A DNA stretch of 35,297 nucleotides from Verrucomicrobiia bacterium (GCA_030038175.1 JASHPN010000289.1:1-35297); one strand, 5' to 3'. Positions 7,559 through 18,930 are shown, counted from the first letter of the stretch. A program made the numbers and translations. The notes: generated from the sequence alone by a model not told the origin.

Positions 7559-10312
7559 ATGATTGCAAAATTTGTTTATCTATTCGGAAATAAAAAGGCG
7601 GACGGCAATGGTTCTATGAAACCCCTGCTGGGAGGCAAGGGCGCCAACCTGGCAGAAATGTCACGCATCGGTCTGCCGGTTCCGCCAGGCTTCACGATTA
7701 CCACGGAGGTTTGCACATACTACTACGCCAATAAGAAAAATAATCCCAAGGCCCTCGCGGCACAGGTGAAGCGCGGCATGGCCCATATCCAAAGGGTTAT
7801 CGGAACAAAATTTGGCGATAAATCCGAAATGCCTCTGCTCGTGTCCGTGCGGTCAGGCGCCCGCGATTCGATGCCAGGAATGATGGACACGATCTTGAAC
7901 TTGGGATTGAATGACGAAACCGTCCTGGCCCTTGTCAACGCCACAAAAAACGAACGATTCGCTTGGGATTGTTACCGCCGTTTCATTCAAATGTATGGCG
8001 ACGTTGTGATGGGCGTGCAAAAGCGGCCGGGCGAAGACCACGAGCCTTTCGAATCCGTCATCCACTCACTCAAACAGGAGCGCCACCACGCCGACGTCAC
8101 AGACACAAAATTGACGTCCGACGACCTGAAGACGCTCATCGTCCGTTTCAAAAAGTTGATCGCCGACCGCACCGGGGAGGAATTTCCACAGGACCCCTGG
8201 AAACAACTGTGGGGCGCCATTGGCGCCGTGTTCGGCTCCTGGATGAATGATCGCGCCATCGTCTATCGCCGCAAATATAACATTCCTTCAGAATGGGGAA
8301 CAGCCGTCAATGTACAGGCGATGGTTTATGGAAATACGGGCGGCAAATCAGGCTCCGGCGTGGCATTTACTCGCAATCCTGCCAATGGCAAAAAGGAATT
8401 TTACGGAGAATTTCTGATCAATGCCCAAGGGGAAGACGTTGTCGCTGGCGTTCGGACTCCCGAACCGGTCAGCCAGCTCAGAAACCATTTTCCGCGTGCG
8501 TTCGCCGAACTGGAGGAAATTCGCGCCAACCTGGAGGCACATTTCCAAGATGTGCAGGACTTCGAGTTCACCATCCAGGACGAAAAAGTGTTTATGCTCC
8601 AAACGCGCAACGGCAAGCGCACCGCCGCCGCCGCGCTTAAGTTCTCGATGGACATGTGCCGCGAGAAACTGATTGATTGGGAAACGGCAGTGCTGCGCAA
8701 TCCCGCCGATCAGCTCGACCAGTTGCTCGCGCCGATTTTTGACGCGACTGAAATCAAGAAAGTCCGCCCGATAGCCAGCGGCCTGCCGGCTGGTCCGGGC
8801 GCGGCCTGCGGAAAAATTTACTTCAACGCCGAAAGGGCCGACGCTGCAGCGAGGCAAGGTGAAAAAGTTTTGCTTGTCCGCAATGAAACATCGCCCGAAG
8901 ACCTGCGCGGCATGATTGCATCACAAGGCATTTTGACGGCCAAGGGCGGCGTCAGTTCGCACGCGGCGCTGGTGGCGCGGCAAATGGGCAAGGTCTGTGT
9001 TTGCGGCGCAGGTGCGCTGTGGATTGATTACAACGGCAGGACGGTGGCCTCCAACGGCGATGTTTTTAAGGAAGGCGATTATTTTTCAATTGATGGCACG
9101 CGCGGGCTGGTTTATGGCGGTGAAATCAAAACCGCGCCGTCGGAAGTCATCGCCGGTCTGCTGCACAATGATCCCATCGCCAAGCGTACGGAAAAATTCA
9201 GGAGTTTCAAGCAATTGATGAAGTGGTGTGACCGGGTCGCCCGCCTGAAGGTCCGCACGAATGCGGACACGCCACAACAGACTCTCAACGCCCTCGCGTT
9301 TGGCGCCACGGGCATCGGCTTGTGCCGCACCGAACATATGTTCTTTGAAGGCAATCGCATAGACGCCATGCGGGAAATGATTCTGGCGGACAGTCTTGAA
9401 GCGCGTAAAACCGCCGTGGCGAAATTGCTCCCTTACCAGCGCAACGATTTTACCGGCATTTTCCGCGCGCTCAAGGGTTTGCCCGCGACGATCCGCTTTC
9501 TTGACCCGCCGCTCCACGAATTTTTACCACATGAGGAGGCTGCCCAAAATGATTTGGCGGCCAAAATGGGCGTGCCAACGGAAAAAATCCGCAATCGCGT
9601 GAGGGAGTTGCATGAGTTCAATCCCATGATGGGTTTCCGTGGTTGCCGTCTCGGCATCGTTTATCCGGAAATCTCCGAAATGCAGGCGCGCGCGATTTTC
9701 GAGGCTGCCGCCGCCGTCCAAAGGGAAGGCACCAAGGTAAAACCGGAAGTGATGATCCCGCTCGTGGGCTTTAAGCGCGAACTGGATTTGCAGGTGGAAG
9801 TGGTCCATCGCGTTGCGCAGGAAGTGATGAAAGAGAAAAAGGTGAAACTGGATTATCTCGTGGGCACGATGATTGAAGTGCCGCGCGGCGCGTTGACGGC
9901 GGATGAAATCGCCCGGACGGCCCAATTCTTCAGCTTCGGCACCAACGATTTGACTCAAATGTGCCTTGGCATGAGCCGCGACGATTCCGGCAGCTTTCTG
10001 CCACCCTATACGGAACGTGAAATTGTGAAAAAAAATCCTTTCGCCACGATCGAACAAATCGGTATCGGCAAGCTGATTCAAATGGCCGTCGAACTCGGGC
10101 GGAAAACCCGTCCCGATATCAAGCTGGGAATTTGCGGCGAGCATGGCGGCGACCCGGATTCCGTGAAGTTCTGCCATAAGGCCGGTTTGACTTATGTCAG
10201 TTGTTCTCCGTTTCGCGTCCCGGTCGCCCGCCTTGCCGCCGCCCAGGCGGCCATTGAAGAGAAACACCAAACCAGCCAAAACAAACGCCAAAATTCAAAC
10301 AAACCCCTATGA
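7559..10312 (+). CDS. ppdK: Pyruvate, phosphate dikinase
   Basis: 917-aa enzyme interconverting pyruvate + ATP + Pi with PEP + AMP + PPi. The N-terminal ATP-grasp domain opens with [20 protein letters not shown]. The swivelling phosphohistidine domain has [17 protein letters not shown] with the catalytic His at residue 468. The C-terminal PEP/pyruvate TIM barrel has [19 protein letters not shown] and the catalytic Cys at 882 in [10 protein letters not shown]. Length and motif order match bacterial PPDK. The ATG at 7559 lacks an obvious ribosome-binding site. A 165-nt gap separates it from the small Cys-rich gene. Its stop overlaps the start of hppA as ATGA, a strong sign of coupled expression with a pyrophosphatase that removes or supplies PPi. 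Confidence 0.97.
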   Translation: MIAKFVYLFGNKKADGNGSMKPLLGGKGANLAEMSRIGLPVPPGFTITTEVCTYYYANKKNNPKALAAQVKRGMAHIQRVIGTKFGDKSEMPLLVSVRSGARDSMPGMMDTILNLGLNDETVLALVNATKNERFAWDCYRRFIQMYGDVVMGVQKRPGEDHEPFESVIHSLKQERHHADVTDTKLTSDDLKTLIVRFKKLIADRTGEEFPQDPWKQLWGAIGAVFGSWMNDRAIVYRRKYNIPSEWGTAVNVQAMVYGNTGGKSGSGVAFTRNPANGKKEFYGEFLINAQGEDVVAGVRTPEPVSQLRNHFPRAFAELEEIRANLEAHFQDVQDFEFTIQDEKVFMLQTRNGKRTAAAALKFSMDMCREKLIDWETAVLRNPADQLDQLLAPIFDATEIKKVRPIASGLPAGPGAACGKIYFNAERADAAARQGEKVLLVRNETSPEDLRGMIASQGILTAKGGVSSHAALVARQMGKVCVCGAGALWIDYNGRTVASNGDVFKEGDYFSIDGTRGLVYGGEIKTAPSEVIAGLLHNDPIAKRTEKFRSFKQLMKWCDRVARLKVRTNADTPQQTLNALAFGATGIGLCRTEHMFFEGNRIDAMREMILADSLEARKTAVAKLLPYQRNDFTGIFRALKGLPATIRFLDPPLHEFLPHEEAAQNDLAAKMGVPTEKIRNRVRELHEFNPMMGFRGCRLGIVYPEISEMQARAIFEAAAAVQREGTKVKPEVMIPLVGFKRELDLQVEVVHRVAQEVMKEKKVKLDYLVGTMIEVPRGALTADEIARTAQFFSFGTNDLTQMCLGMSRDDSGSFLPPYTEREIVKKNPFATIEQIGIGKLIQMAVELGRKTRPDIKLGICGEHGGDPDSVKFCHKAGLTYVSCSPFRVPVARLAAAQAAIEEKHQTSQNKRQNSNKPL

Positions 10313-12810
10313 AAAAAGTAAAATTCTTTTCGGTCCTCGTTGGTCTCTTGTGTTCAACCTCCGGCGTCCACGCCAGCGACGCGGACATTAAAATTCCGTC
10401 GCTGGACAATGTGACCTTCAGCGGCCTGAATGGCATTAGCGGCACAGGGCTTATGTATTTTGGGCTAGCGGTATGCTCCATTGGTATTGTGTTTGGCCTC
10501 CTGCAATACCATAAAACCCGGATGCTGCCGGTGCATGAGTGCATGGCGCGGGTCTCGGCCATGATTTGGGAAACGTGCAAAACCTATCTGCTGCAGCAGG
10601 GCAAATTTCTGGTCATTCTCTGGCTATTGATTGCCAGTTGCATTTTCTGCTACTTCCGGCTTCTTGAACATAACAGTTTGCGCGACGTGGCGATTATTCT
10701 TGCGGCATCTCTGGTGGGCATCAACGGCACGGGCGCGGTTTCGTGGTTTGGAATTCGCATTAATACCACTGCCAACTCTCGCGCCGCCTTTTCCGCCCTG
10801 CGCGGGAAACCAATTGATACCCTGGCCATTCCGTTGCGTTCGGGCATGAGTGTCGGGTTACTGCTGGTCTGCATCGAATTATTTTTCATGATTTGCATCC
10901 TGGTTTTTCTGCCGCGGCCATTAGCAGGTCCTTGTTTTATCGGGTTTGCCATCGGCGAATCACTCGGCGCAGCCGCGCTCCGCATTTGCGGCGGCATTTT
11001 CACGAAAATTGCTGATATCGGCTCCGACCTGATGAAAATCATTTTCAAATTGCCTGAGGACGACCCGAAAAATCCCGGTGTCATTGCCGATTGCACGGGA
11101 GACAACGCGGGCGATTCCGTAGGGCCGACGGCGGACGGTTTTGAAACTTACGGTGTGACGGGCGTGGCATTAATTGCGTTTCTTGCGCTGACGCTGGCGC
11201 CGACTCCCGTAATTTGCGCCACGCTGATCATCTGGCTGTTCACCATGCGCGCGCTGATGATTGTCACGTCGCTGGTTTCGTATTTTCTGAATGCCGCCTT
11301 CACGCGCCTCCAGTTCAATGGCAAAAGGGATTTTGATTTTGAAGCGCCGCTCACCCAACTGGTTTGGATTACTTCCGGCATTTCCATTTTGATGACCTTC
11401 GCGGCCACCTGGTTTTTGCTCGGCAAGCAACCGAGTTTGGATCCCAAACTGTGGTGGGTCATTTCGGCGATTATTTCCTGTGGCACGGCAGCGGGAGCTT
11501 TGATCCCGGAATTCACGAAAGCTTTTACCAGCATGAACTCGCAACACGTCAAGGAAGTGACCACGTGCTCCAAGCACGGCGGCGCGTCGCTGAACATTCT
11601 GGCCGGGTTTGTGGCGGGAAATTTTTCCGCCTTTTGGATGGGCCTGTGCATCGCGGCTTTGATGATTTGCGCGTGGGTGCTGGCGACGTTTAGCGGTTCG
11701 CCGATTGCGGCACTTTTGCCGGATCAATTTAAATTCGCCGCGCCGGTCTTTGCCTTCGGTCTTGTGGCATTCGGTTTCCTCGGCATGGGGCCGGTGACCA
11801 TTGCCGTGGATAGCTATGGCCCGGTGACCGATAATGCACAGTCCGTCTATGAGTTGAGCCAGATTGAATCCCTCGAAGGCGTCGAGGACGATATTGTGGA
11901 AAAATTTGGCTTTAGGCCGAATTTTGAGCACGCGAAGCTTCTGCTCGAAAAAGGAGACGGGTGCGGTAACACCTTTAAAGCCACGGCCAAACCGGTGCTG
12001 ATTGGAACCGCGGTCGTCGGTGCGACCACGATGGTTTTCGGCATCATCATCTTGCTCCAAAATATGTTTGGCGACGTGGTCAGCCATTTGAGCCTCGTGC
12101 AGCCGGAAATCATCCTGGGACTGCTCATTGGCGGCGCGGTAGTTTATTGGTTTACCGGCGCGAGCACGCAGGCGGTGGTTACCGGCGCATATCGGGCGGT
12201 TGTATTTATCAAAAAACATTTGAACCTCCACGTGCGCACCGCGTCCGCGGAGGACAGCAAGGAAGTGGTCCGTATCTGCACGGTTTATGCACAGCGTGGC
12301 ATGTGGAATATTTTCGTCGTTGTCTTCTCTTTCGCCCTGGCGCTTGCATTTTTCAATCCCTACTTTTTCATCGGCTACCTGGTGGGCATCGCTTTTTTTG
12401 GATTGTTCCAGGCCGTGTTTATGGCCAATGCCGGTGGCGCATGGGACAATGCCAAAAAAATCGTTGAAGTGAATCTCCGCAAAAAGGGGACTGACCTGCA
12501 CGCTGCGACTGTTGTGGGCGACACGGTCGGCGACCCCTTCAAGGACACGTCATCCGTTGCGCTGAATCCGGTAATAAAATTTACAACGCTCTTTGGCCTG
12601 CTGGCAGTGGAGATTGGTGTAACGATGCAGAGTCAAGCAGCAAAAATGTCCATTGCCGGGGCGTTTTTATTCGTGGCGCTGGTTTTTGTCTGGCGCTCAT
12701 TTTACGCCATGCGGATTCCGGAGGAAAATCTGGCAGAGGATGATTCTGATTCCGGGATTGTTTCCGATGAATCCAATGCGGGCAATCATTATATCGGGAA
12801 GGAAAAATAA
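10309..12810 (+). CDS. hppA: Membrane-bound ion-translocating pyrophosphatase
   Basis: 833-aa polytopic membrane protein that couples PPi hydrolysis to H+ (or Na+) pumping. The N terminus looks like a signal or first membrane helix. Catalytic motifs include DIGSDLMK (near residue 238), the Asp-rich [19 protein letters not shown] (near 260) and the later [13 protein letters not shown]. In GNTFKATAK the Lys (residue 557) sits at the site where Lys marks K+-independent H+-pumping enzymes and Ala marks K+-dependent ones (established for the Carboxydothermus enzyme). This suggests a K+-independent proton pump, although the neighbouring T/G position is Ala. The ATGA overlap with ppdK implies one transcript and matched amounts. 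The acidic C-terminal tail (EDDSDSG) is probably cytoplasmic. Confidence 0.95.
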   Translation: MKKVKFFSVLVGLLCSTSGVHASDADIKIPSLDNVTFSGLNGISGTGLMYFGLAVCSIGIVFGLLQYHKTRMLPVHECMARVSAMIWETCKTYLLQQGKFLVILWLLIASCIFCYFRLLEHNSLRDVAIILAASLVGINGTGAVSWFGIRINTTANSRAAFSALRGKPIDTLAIPLRSGMSVGLLLVCIELFFMICILVFLPRPLAGPCFIGFAIGESLGAAALRICGGIFTKIADIGSDLMKIIFKLPEDDPKNPGVIADCTGDNAGDSVGPTADGFETYGVTGVALIAFLALTLAPTPVICATLIIWLFTMRALMIVTSLVSYFLNAAFTRLQFNGKRDFDFEAPLTQLVWITSGISILMTFAATWFLLGKQPSLDPKLWWVISAIISCGTAAGALIPEFTKAFTSMNSQHVKEVTTCSKHGGASLNILAGFVAGNFSAFWMGLCIAALMICAWVLATFSGSPIAALLPDQFKFAAPVFAFGLVAFGFLGMGPVTIAVDSYGPVTDNAQSVYELSQIESLEGVEDDIVEKFGFRPNFEHAKLLLEKGDGCGNTFKATAKPVLIGTAVVGATTMVFGIIILLQNMFGDVVSHLSLVQPEIILGLLIGGAVVYWFTGASTQAVVTGAYRAVVFIKKHLNLHVRTASAEDSKEVVRICTVYAQRGMWNIFVVVFSFALALAFFNPYFFIGYLVGIAFFGLFQAVFMANAGGAWDNAKKIVEVNLRKKGTDLHAATVVGDTVGDPFKDTSSVALNPVIKFTTLFGLLAVEIGVTMQSQAAKMSIAGAFLFVALVFVWRSFYAMRIPEENLAEDDSDSGIVSDESNAGNHYIGKEK

Positions 12811-12992
12811 CTTCAAATTTTGGAATCTTCAGCAGGAGTGCGGGACAACACCCCGAAGCTTCGTCGTGTCCTGCATCCGCCGCGTTTGCCCCAAAAGCAA
12901 CCGCTCAGTTTAGAATCGACAAAGAACAAAAAATGCAAAGCAATTGCCAAGCGAAGTGCGGATTATTCGCTCCGGCCAGATAAACTGCTTAT

Positions 12993-13598
12993 ATGAAACA
13001 TTTGAGTGATTTCAAAACCCCTGGACCGCTCCTTTTCCTCGCGGTATTACTCCTTCCGGCGGTGGCTTCTGCGCATCCCGGCCTGCCGGGGCATACGCAT
13101 GGTTTCGTCAACGGGTTCGCTCATCCGCTTTCAGGCCTTGACCATTTGCTGGCGATGACTGCAGTCGGCCTTTGGGCCGCGCAACGCGGCGGTCGCGCCC
13201 TCTGGATGGTTCCGCTGGCATTCATTTCCGTGATGGCCTCTGGGGGAATGCTCGGCATGGCGGGCTTTGGACAGATTCCGCTCATTGAGCAGGCCATTGC
13301 CGCATCCGTGCTGGTCCTCGGAATTTTTCTTGCCGTGGCGGCACGATTGCCGATGTGGGCGAGCGTGCTGGTGATTGGATTATTTGCGATGTTTCACGGT
13401 TATGCCCATGGCGCGGAAATGCCTGCAACGGCTTCCGGTTTGCTCTATGGCCTGGGCTTTGTGCTGGCCACGGCAACGCTGCATTTGTTTGGCATCGGCC
13501 TCGGACTGGCTGCTCAAAAAACGAATTCCATGAAAGTGGTTCGCTGTGCCGGCGTCGCCATCGCGGCCTGCGGGATTTATCTGCTCTTTACCGCCTGA
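12993..13598 (+). CDS. hupE: HupE/UreJ family nickel permease
   Basis: 201-aa membrane protein with a cleavable-looking signal peptide ending near VASA, followed by a His-rich segment (HPGLPGHTHG) and the family signature HPLSGLDHLLAM. Further hydrophobic helices and AMFHGYAHGAEMP match HupE/UreJ proteins, which bring nickel into the cell for hydrogenase or urease. It lies 17 nt before hoxE, so nickel supply and hydrogenase are probably co-transcribed. The 182-nt gap upstream is the most likely place for the operon promoter; I could not pick out a convincing one by eye. Confidence 0.9.
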   Translation: MKHLSDFKTPGPLLFLAVLLLPAVASAHPGLPGHTHGFVNGFAHPLSGLDHLLAMTAVGLWAAQRGGRALWMVPLAFISVMASGGMLGMAGFGQIPLIEQAIAASVLVLGIFLAVAARLPMWASVLVIGLFAMFHGYAHGAEMPATASGLLYGLGFVLATATLHLFGIGLGLAAQKTNSMKVVRCAGVAIAACGIYLLFTA

Positions 13599-13615
13599 TT
13601 TGCCAAAGGAAATGT

Positions 13616-14137
13616 ATGTTAGCGGCGTTGCCTAAAGAAAATACGCCCGCCCGCGTTCTGCAACACGCCAGCGGGGACAAGCGCTTCAAAATTCTTGAGG
13701 CGCACATGAAAAAATTTCAATTCCGGCACGATGCCCTGATTGAAATTTTGCACAAGGCGCAGGAACTCTTCGGCTACCTTGATGACGACCTGCTGTTGTT
13801 CATCTCCTACAAGTTGAAACTGCCGCCCAGCCGCGTCTATGGCGTCGCCACGTTCTATCATTTCTTCACACTCAAGCCGCAGGGCCTGCATACCTGTGTG
13901 GTTTGCCTGGGCACGGCGTGTTACGTCAAAGGCTCTGACAAGGTCATCGCCGCCATCGAGGACAAATTGAAAATAAAAGCCGGCGAAACGACTCCGGACA
14001 ACAGAGTTTCATTGCTTACCGCGCGCTGCATCGGCGCCTGCGGTATCGCGCCCGCAGTAGTTTATGACGGCACGGTCACGCCGCGCATCACTCTGGAAAC
14101 GGCGCTCGAACAGTTGAAAAAATGGATGGCAACATGA
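13616..14137 (+). CDS. hoxE: Bidirectional hydrogenase diaphorase subunit HoxE
   Basis: 173-aa NuoE-like subunit of the NAD-linked NiFe hydrogenase. The open frame runs upstream into hupE, but the ATG at 13616 has AAGGA about 6 nt before it and gives the family's usual length. A thioredoxin-like [2Fe-2S] fold is shown by C-L-G-T-A-C and, further on, C-I-G-A-C; YGVATFYHFF is the family's helix signature. HoxE sits with HoxF and HoxU in the diaphorase arm and may pass electrons to ferredoxin. The stop overlaps the hoxF start as ATGA. Confidence 0.92.
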   Translation: MLAALPKENTPARVLQHASGDKRFKILEAHMKKFQFRHDALIEILHKAQELFGYLDDDLLLFISYKLKLPPSRVYGVATFYHFFTLKPQGLHTCVVCLGTACYVKGSDKVIAAIEDKLKIKAGETTPDNRVSLLTARCIGACGIAPAVVYDGTVTPRITLETALEQLKKWMAT

Positions 14138-15777
14138 TTAGCAACCTCATCCAAATTAAAGAACAGGAACTGGCCGCGCGCAAAAAAATCGTTTTGCGCT
14201 GCTGCATGGCTGCCGGTTGCATGTCCTTGGATGCTAAGGGCGTGAGGGAACAACTGGAAAAAGCCGTTGCCGAAGCTGGCCTGCAAAATGAAGTTGAGGT
14301 GCGGGGCGTGGGTTGCATGAGGCTTTGCTGTGAAGGTCCTCTGGTTGCCGCCGACCCGCAAAACACCCTTAACATCAAAGTTACCACCAAAAACGCCCCG
14401 TCCATCATCGCCGCGCTTCGCGACGGGAAGACCGAGGTTTCCCGGACGGACCCCAATTCTTCCTTTTTTACGAAACAGCTATCCATTGTGCTTGCCAACA
14501 GTGGCGTTATAAACCCCGAACGGATTGAGAGTTATATTGCTGCCGATGGTTATCACGCCTTGCACGAGGTATTGCACGAGATGACGCCCAGGGAAGCCGT
14601 CGAGGCCCTGGTCAAAAGCGGATTGCGCGGCCGCGGCGGCGCAGGGTTTCCCACCGGGCTTAAATGGGGCACGGTCGCCAAATCCCCCGGCGCAAAAAAA
14701 TACGTCATCTGCAATGCGGATGAAGGCGACCCCGGCGCGTTCATGGACCGTAGCGTTTTGGAAAGCGATCCCCACGCCGTGCTCGAAGGCATGGCCATTG
14801 CCGCTTACGCCGTTGGCGCCGACCAGGGATTTATCTACGTGCGGGCCGAATATCCACTGGCCATCGCGCGGTTACAAATTGCAATCAAGCAAGCCAAACA
14901 ACTGGGTTTGCTCGGCTCAGGAATTTTTGAATCTCCTTTCAATTTTAATGTTGATATCCGTATTGGCGCGGGCGCGTTCGTCTGCGGCGAAGAAACGGCT
15001 TTGATGGCATCGGTCGAAGGCAAGCGCGGCACACCCCGTCCCCGTCCGCCGTTCCCGGCGGAATCCGGCTTGTGGGGCAGTCCCACTCTCATCAATAACG
15101 TTGAAACGTTTGCCAACGTGCCGCCGATTTATCGCAACGGCGCGGACTGGTTCGCGGGCATTGGCACTGAAAAAAGCAAAGGCACGAAAGTTTTTGCCCT
15201 CGCGGGAAAAATAAGGAACACGGGTTTGATTGAAGTTCCCATGGGCACGCCACTGCGCGTCATCGTTGAGGACATGGGTGGCGGGGCACCCGATGGCGGC
15301 AAAATTAAAGCCATCCAAACCGGCGGGCCATCCGGCGGCTGCATCCCCGCGCAATATTTGGACACGCCGGTGGATTATGAATCGCTAGGCAAACTTGGCT
15401 CCATCATGGGGTCAGGTGGCATGATCGTCATGGACGACACCACCAACATGGTCGAGATCGCCCGTTTCTTTATGGAATTTTGCATGGATGAATCGTGCGG
15501 CAAGTGCGTTCCCTGTCGCGCCGGCACCGTGCAAATGCATCATTTGCTGAACAATATTGCGAACCGCAGGGCCACGGCACGTGACCTTGCCAAACTTGAA
15601 GAGCTTTGTGACATGGTCAAACACACTAGCCTTTGCGGTCTGGGACAGACTGCGCCGAATCCTGTGTTAAGCACCCTGCGGTTTTTCCGAAATGAATACG
15701 AGGAATTACTCCAGCCGGATCCGTTTGGCCCACCGAGCAATGGCGAAGTAAAAAAGCAAACCGCCGCAATGCATTAA
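14134..15777 (+). CDS. hoxF: Bidirectional hydrogenase diaphorase subunit HoxF (NADH/FMN)
   Basis: 547-aa NuoF-like flavoprotein that exchanges electrons with NAD(H). I use the ATG at 14134 (ATGA overlap with hoxE); an in-frame ATG at 14122 adds four residues. An N-terminal thioredoxin-like [2Fe-2S] domain has CCMAAGC and GCMRLCCEGP. The core has the NADH-binding glycine-rich GRGGAGFPTGLKW, then ADEGDPGAFMDR and FVCGEETALM for FMN. The C-terminal 4Fe-4S site is ESCGKCVPCRAGT with a distant CGLGQ. Domain order matches HoxF of group 3d hydrogenases. hoxU follows after 6 nt. Confidence 0.95.
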   Translation: MISNLIQIKEQELAARKKIVLRCCMAAGCMSLDAKGVREQLEKAVAEAGLQNEVEVRGVGCMRLCCEGPLVAADPQNTLNIKVTTKNAPSIIAALRDGKTEVSRTDPNSSFFTKQLSIVLANSGVINPERIESYIAADGYHALHEVLHEMTPREAVEALVKSGLRGRGGAGFPTGLKWGTVAKSPGAKKYVICNADEGDPGAFMDRSVLESDPHAVLEGMAIAAYAVGADQGFIYVRAEYPLAIARLQIAIKQAKQLGLLGSGIFESPFNFNVDIRIGAGAFVCGEETALMASVEGKRGTPRPRPPFPAESGLWGSPTLINNVETFANVPPIYRNGADWFAGIGTEKSKGTKVFALAGKIRNTGLIEVPMGTPLRVIVEDMGGGAPDGGKIKAIQTGGPSGGCIPAQYLDTPVDYESLGKLGSIMGSGGMIVMDDTTNMVEIARFFMEFCMDESCGKCVPCRAGTVQMHHLLNNIANRRATARDLAKLEELCDMVKHTSLCGLGQTAPNPVLSTLRFFRNEYEELLQPDPFGPPSNGEVKKQTAAMH

Positions 15778-15783
15778 ATTTTT

Positions 15784-16506
15784 ATGGCCGCAAAAACATT
15801 AACCATTAACGGCAAACAAATCAGCGCCGAGGAAGGGGCGACGATTTTGCAGGCGGCGGAAGAAGCTGGCGTCAAAATCCCCACATTATGCCATCTTGAT
15901 GGCGTTTATGACGTGGGCGCATGCCGCCTCTGTCTGGTCGAGGTCACGGGTGTGCCCAAGCTTCTTCCCGCCTGCACCACTAAAGTTTCCGAGGGCATGG
16001 AGATCAAGACCGACAGTGAGCAGCTTCAGAAATATCGTCGCCTGACGCTTGAATTGCTCTTTGCCGAGCGCAACCACGTCTGCGCTGTTTGCGTGGCCAA
16101 CGGCCACTGTGAATTGCAAACATTGGCCTATTCGCAGGGCATGGACCATGTCCGTTACGACTACTGCTTTCCGAAGTGGGGCGTGGACAACACTCATCGG
16201 CTGTTCGGCATGGACCACAACCGCTGTATCCTTTGCACGCGTTGCGTTCGGGTTTGCTGGCATATTGAAGGCGCGGGGACGAAAAATGTTGCTGGTCGCG
16301 GCAGCAAGGCGAAAATTATTACCGATCTCAACATGCCCTGGGGAGAATCCGGTTCCTGCACGAACTGCGGCAAATGCGTCCAATCGTGCCCAACGGGCGC
16401 GCTGTTCTACAAGGGTTCCACGGTGGCTGAAATGGAACGCGATCGCTCGCGCCTTGAATTCATTGTCACCGCCAGAGAGAAAAAATTATGGGTCGCATCC
16501 GATTAG
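15784..16506 (+). CDS. hoxU: Bidirectional hydrogenase diaphorase subunit HoxU (iron-sulfur)
   Basis: 240-aa iron-sulfur subunit that links HoxF to the hydrogenase subunits. It has an N-terminal plant-type [2Fe-2S] domain ([19 protein letters not shown], a later CTTK), the His/Cys 4Fe-4S segment around [18 protein letters not shown], and two ferredoxin-type 4Fe-4S motifs ([11 protein letters not shown] and [12 protein letters not shown]). Length and order match HoxU and the N-terminal part of NuoG. Its 3' end overlaps hoxY by 19 nt, supporting coupled translation. Confidence 0.95.
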   Translation: MAAKTLTINGKQISAEEGATILQAAEEAGVKIPTLCHLDGVYDVGACRLCLVEVTGVPKLLPACTTKVSEGMEIKTDSEQLQKYRRLTLELLFAERNHVCAVCVANGHCELQTLAYSQGMDHVRYDYCFPKWGVDNTHRLFGMDHNRCILCTRCVRVCWHIEGAGTKNVAGRGSKAKIITDLNMPWGESGSCTNCGKCVQSCPTGALFYKGSTVAEMERDRSRLEFIVTAREKKLWVASD

Positions 16507-17036
16507 CAACAGTTTGGCTGGGCGGCTGCTCCGGCTGCCACATGTCATTCCTCGACCTGGACGAGTTCCTCATCGAACTTGCCCAAAAAGTGGAAATTGT
16601 CTTCAGCCCCGTAGTGGACGTGAAGGAATATCCGCGTGACGTGGACGTGTGCCTTATTGAAGGGGCTATCTGCAATGAGGACCACGTCGAAATGGTTCAT
16701 AAAATCCGCAAATACACCAAAACCGTCGTTTCCTTTGGTGATTGCGCGGTGACTGGAAACGTGACGGCCATCCGAAACCAGCTTGGCCTTGGCAACCGGG
16801 AAAATGTCCTGCAACGCGCCTATGTGGAGGCCGCCCAATTGAATCCTTGCGTGCCGGAGGATAAAGGCATTGTGCCTCCGTTATTGGAGCGCGTTATGCC
16901 GGTGCATGAAATGGTTTATGTGGATTACTATTTGCCCGGCTGCCCGCCCCCGGCGGCCAGAATCAAATCATTTGTCACGCAATTGCTCGAAGGCAAAGAA
17001 CTGCACCTAGCCGGCGCGGAAATCAAATTTGGGTGA
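16488..17036 (+). CDS. hoxY: Bidirectional NiFe hydrogenase small subunit HoxY
   Basis: 182-aa small subunit carrying the proximal 4Fe-4S cluster next to the NiFe site. The cluster ligands are visible: Cys14 and Cys17 ([10 protein letters not shown]), Cys86 (FGDCAVTGN) and Cys152 (YLPGCPPP). It is short, with no C-terminal extension for medial and distal clusters and no Tat signal, as expected for cytoplasmic group 3d enzymes. It overlaps hoxU and is followed by hoxH after 3 nt. Confidence 0.95.
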   Translation: MGRIRLATVWLGGCSGCHMSFLDLDEFLIELAQKVEIVFSPVVDVKEYPRDVDVCLIEGAICNEDHVEMVHKIRKYTKTVVSFGDCAVTGNVTAIRNQLGLGNRENVLQRAYVEAAQLNPCVPEDKGIVPPLLERVMPVHEMVYVDYYLPGCPPPAARIKSFVTQLLEGKELHLAGAEIKFG

Positions 17037-17039
17037 GTT

Positions 17040-18464
17040 ATGTCAAAGCGAATTTTAATTGATCCAGTCACCCGTATTGAGGGACATGCCAAAATCAGTA
17101 TTTTTCTGGATGATGCCGGGAACGTTTCCGATGCGGAATTTCATGTGGTGGAGTTTCGCGGCTTTGAAAAGTTTTGCGAAGGCCGGCCGCTGGGCGAAAT
17201 GCCGGGCATCACGCCGCGCATTTGCGGTATTTGTCCGGTGAGCCATTTGCTCGCTTCGGCCAGAGCAGGCGACGCCATCCTGGCCGTCAAGGTCCCGCCT
17301 GCGGCGGACAAATTGCGCCGCCTGATGAATCTCGGGCAAATCATCCAAAGCCACGCCTTGAGCTTCTTTCATTTGAGCGCCCCTGATTTTCTGCTCGGCT
17401 GGGAAACACCTCAGGCGCAACGAAATGTGTTTGGTCTTGCCGCCGCCAATCCCGATGTTGCCCGCGCCGGCATTCGCCTCCGCCAGTTTGGACAAGAAGT
17501 CATCGAAATTCTGGGCGGTAAAAAAATTCATCCCTCCTGGGCCGTCCCCGGTGGCGTCCGCAGTCCGCTAAAGTCTGAAGGCCGTGAAAAAATTTGCGGC
17601 TGGCTCCCCGAAGCCTATTCGACGACGAAACATGCCCTCAACTTGTTCAAGACCATTCTCCAGGGCCATCAACGCGAGACGCAGGTCTTCGGAAATTTCC
17701 CCTCCCTGTTCATGGGCCTCGTTGCCCTGGACGGTTCCTGGGAGCATCACGGCGGCAATTTGCGTTTCAAAGACAGTAACGGCAATATCATCGCCGACCA
17801 ACTCGACCCGCAAAAATATTTTGAAGTTATTGCCGAGTCGGTAAAGAAGGACTCTTACCTGAAATCACCTTATTACAAACCTCTTGGCGTCCCTGATGGC
17901 ATGTATCGCGTCGGGCCGCTGGCGCGACTAAACATTTGCGAACGCATGGGAGTGCCGCAGGCAGACGAGGAACTGAAACATTTTAAGGGCCTTGGCCGGG
18001 GCGCGGTCACGTCCTCATTCCTGTATCACTATGCGCGGCTGATTGAAATTCTCGCCGCCGTCGAATTCATCGAGCTTTACATGGACGACAATGAATTGCT
18101 TTCCGATCATCTGCGGGCCGATGCCGGCATCAACGAATTGCGCGGCGTGGGTGCCAGCGAGGCGCCGCGCGGCACACTCTTTCATGATTACACCGTGGAC
18201 CGCGACGGTATCTTAAAAAAGGTCAACCTCATCATCGCAACCGGCCAAAACAATTTGGCAATGAACCGCACAGTCGCCCAAATTGCCAAACATTATGTCC
18301 ACGGGCCGGAAATTTCTGAGGCAATGCTCAACCGCATTGAGCATGGCATCCGCTGTTATGACCCATGCTTGAGTTGTTCGACCCACGCCATCGGCCAAAT
18401 GCCCTTGCAGGTCCGGCTCATTGCGCCGGGCGGCAAAGTCGTCAGGGAAATGACGCGCGGATAA
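17040..18464 (+). CDS. hoxH: Bidirectional NiFe hydrogenase large subunit HoxH
   Basis: 474-aa catalytic subunit that makes or consumes H2. The L1 motif [10 protein letters not shown] holds Cys62 and Cys65, and the L2 motif DPCLSCSTH holds Cys443 and Cys446, the four Ni ligands. After His449 a 25-residue tail remains (ending MTRG). In the family this tail is removed by a dedicated protease after nickel insertion, and hoxW directly downstream is that protease. Together with hoxEFU this is a group 3d NAD(P)-linked bidirectional hydrogenase. Confidence 0.97.
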   Translation: MSKRILIDPVTRIEGHAKISIFLDDAGNVSDAEFHVVEFRGFEKFCEGRPLGEMPGITPRICGICPVSHLLASARAGDAILAVKVPPAADKLRRLMNLGQIIQSHALSFFHLSAPDFLLGWETPQAQRNVFGLAAANPDVARAGIRLRQFGQEVIEILGGKKIHPSWAVPGGVRSPLKSEGREKICGWLPEAYSTTKHALNLFKTILQGHQRETQVFGNFPSLFMGLVALDGSWEHHGGNLRFKDSNGNIIADQLDPQKYFEVIAESVKKDSYLKSPYYKPLGVPDGMYRVGPLARLNICERMGVPQADEELKHFKGLGRGAVTSSFLYHYARLIEILAAVEFIELYMDDNELLSDHLRADAGINELRGVGASEAPRGTLFHDYTVDRDGILKKVNLIIATGQNNLAMNRTVAQIAKHYVHGPEISEAMLNRIEHGIRCYDPCLSCSTHAIGQMPLQVRLIAPGGKVVREMTRG

Positions 18465-18471
18465 GATTTCT

Positions 18472-18930
18472 ATGCCTGCTACGCAACAGTGTCTCGTCAT
18501 CGGCTATGGCAACACGCTCCGCCGCGACGATGGCATTGGCGTCGAGGTGGCTCAAACGGTCGCGGCCATGGATTTGCCAGGTGTGAACGTCATCGCCCGC
18601 CAGCAGCTCGTCCCGGAACTGGCGGAGCCGATTTCCGGAGCCAACACCGTTATTTTTGTGGACGCGGATGTTACGGCAACAGGCCGACCGGAGCTTCGTC
18701 CGATTGAAGCCGCTCCCGCCGGGCAGATGTTTGCGCACGCCGCCAACCCACGCTCACTGCTCGCGCTGTCAAAGGAAGTTTTTGGCGGCAATCCCAAAGC
18801 ATGGTCGCTCGCCATTCCGGTGGAGGACTTCAGCTTTGGTTTTGGCTTGTCTCCCCGCTCGGAAAAAGGTCTGAACATCGCAATAAAATTGATTCAGCAA
18901 TTCGCGGCAAGCTTGGCAAAAATTGCGTAA
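18472..18930 (+). CDS. hoxW: Hydrogenase maturation protease HoxW
   Basis: 152-aa endopeptidase of the HyaD/HybD/HoxW family that cleaves the C-terminal tail of HoxH once nickel is in place. Visible signatures are the N-terminal IGYGNTLRRDDGIGVEV, whose Asp is a nickel-sensing residue in the family, and the second acidic site VDADV in the middle. It starts 7 nt after hoxH. The last residues and the spacer before hypA give no sign of a terminator. Confidence 0.9.
   Translation: MPATQQCLVIGYGNTLRRDDGIGVEVAQTVAAMDLPGVNVIARQQLVPELAEPISGANTVIFVDADVTATGRPELRPIEAAPAGQMFAHAANPRSLLALSKEVFGGNPKAWSLAIPVEDFSFGFGLSPRSEKGLNIAIKLIQQFAASLAKIA

Noticed and set aside
11170-12501. 443-aa - strand ORF inside hppA
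   Set aside because: Antisense shadow of the pyrophosphatase, Arg/His-rich with no family resemblance.
12840-12874. Imperfect hairpin downstream of hppA (8-bp stem, about 19-nt loop)
   Set aside because: One wobble pair and no T-tract follow, so a terminator call is not supported.
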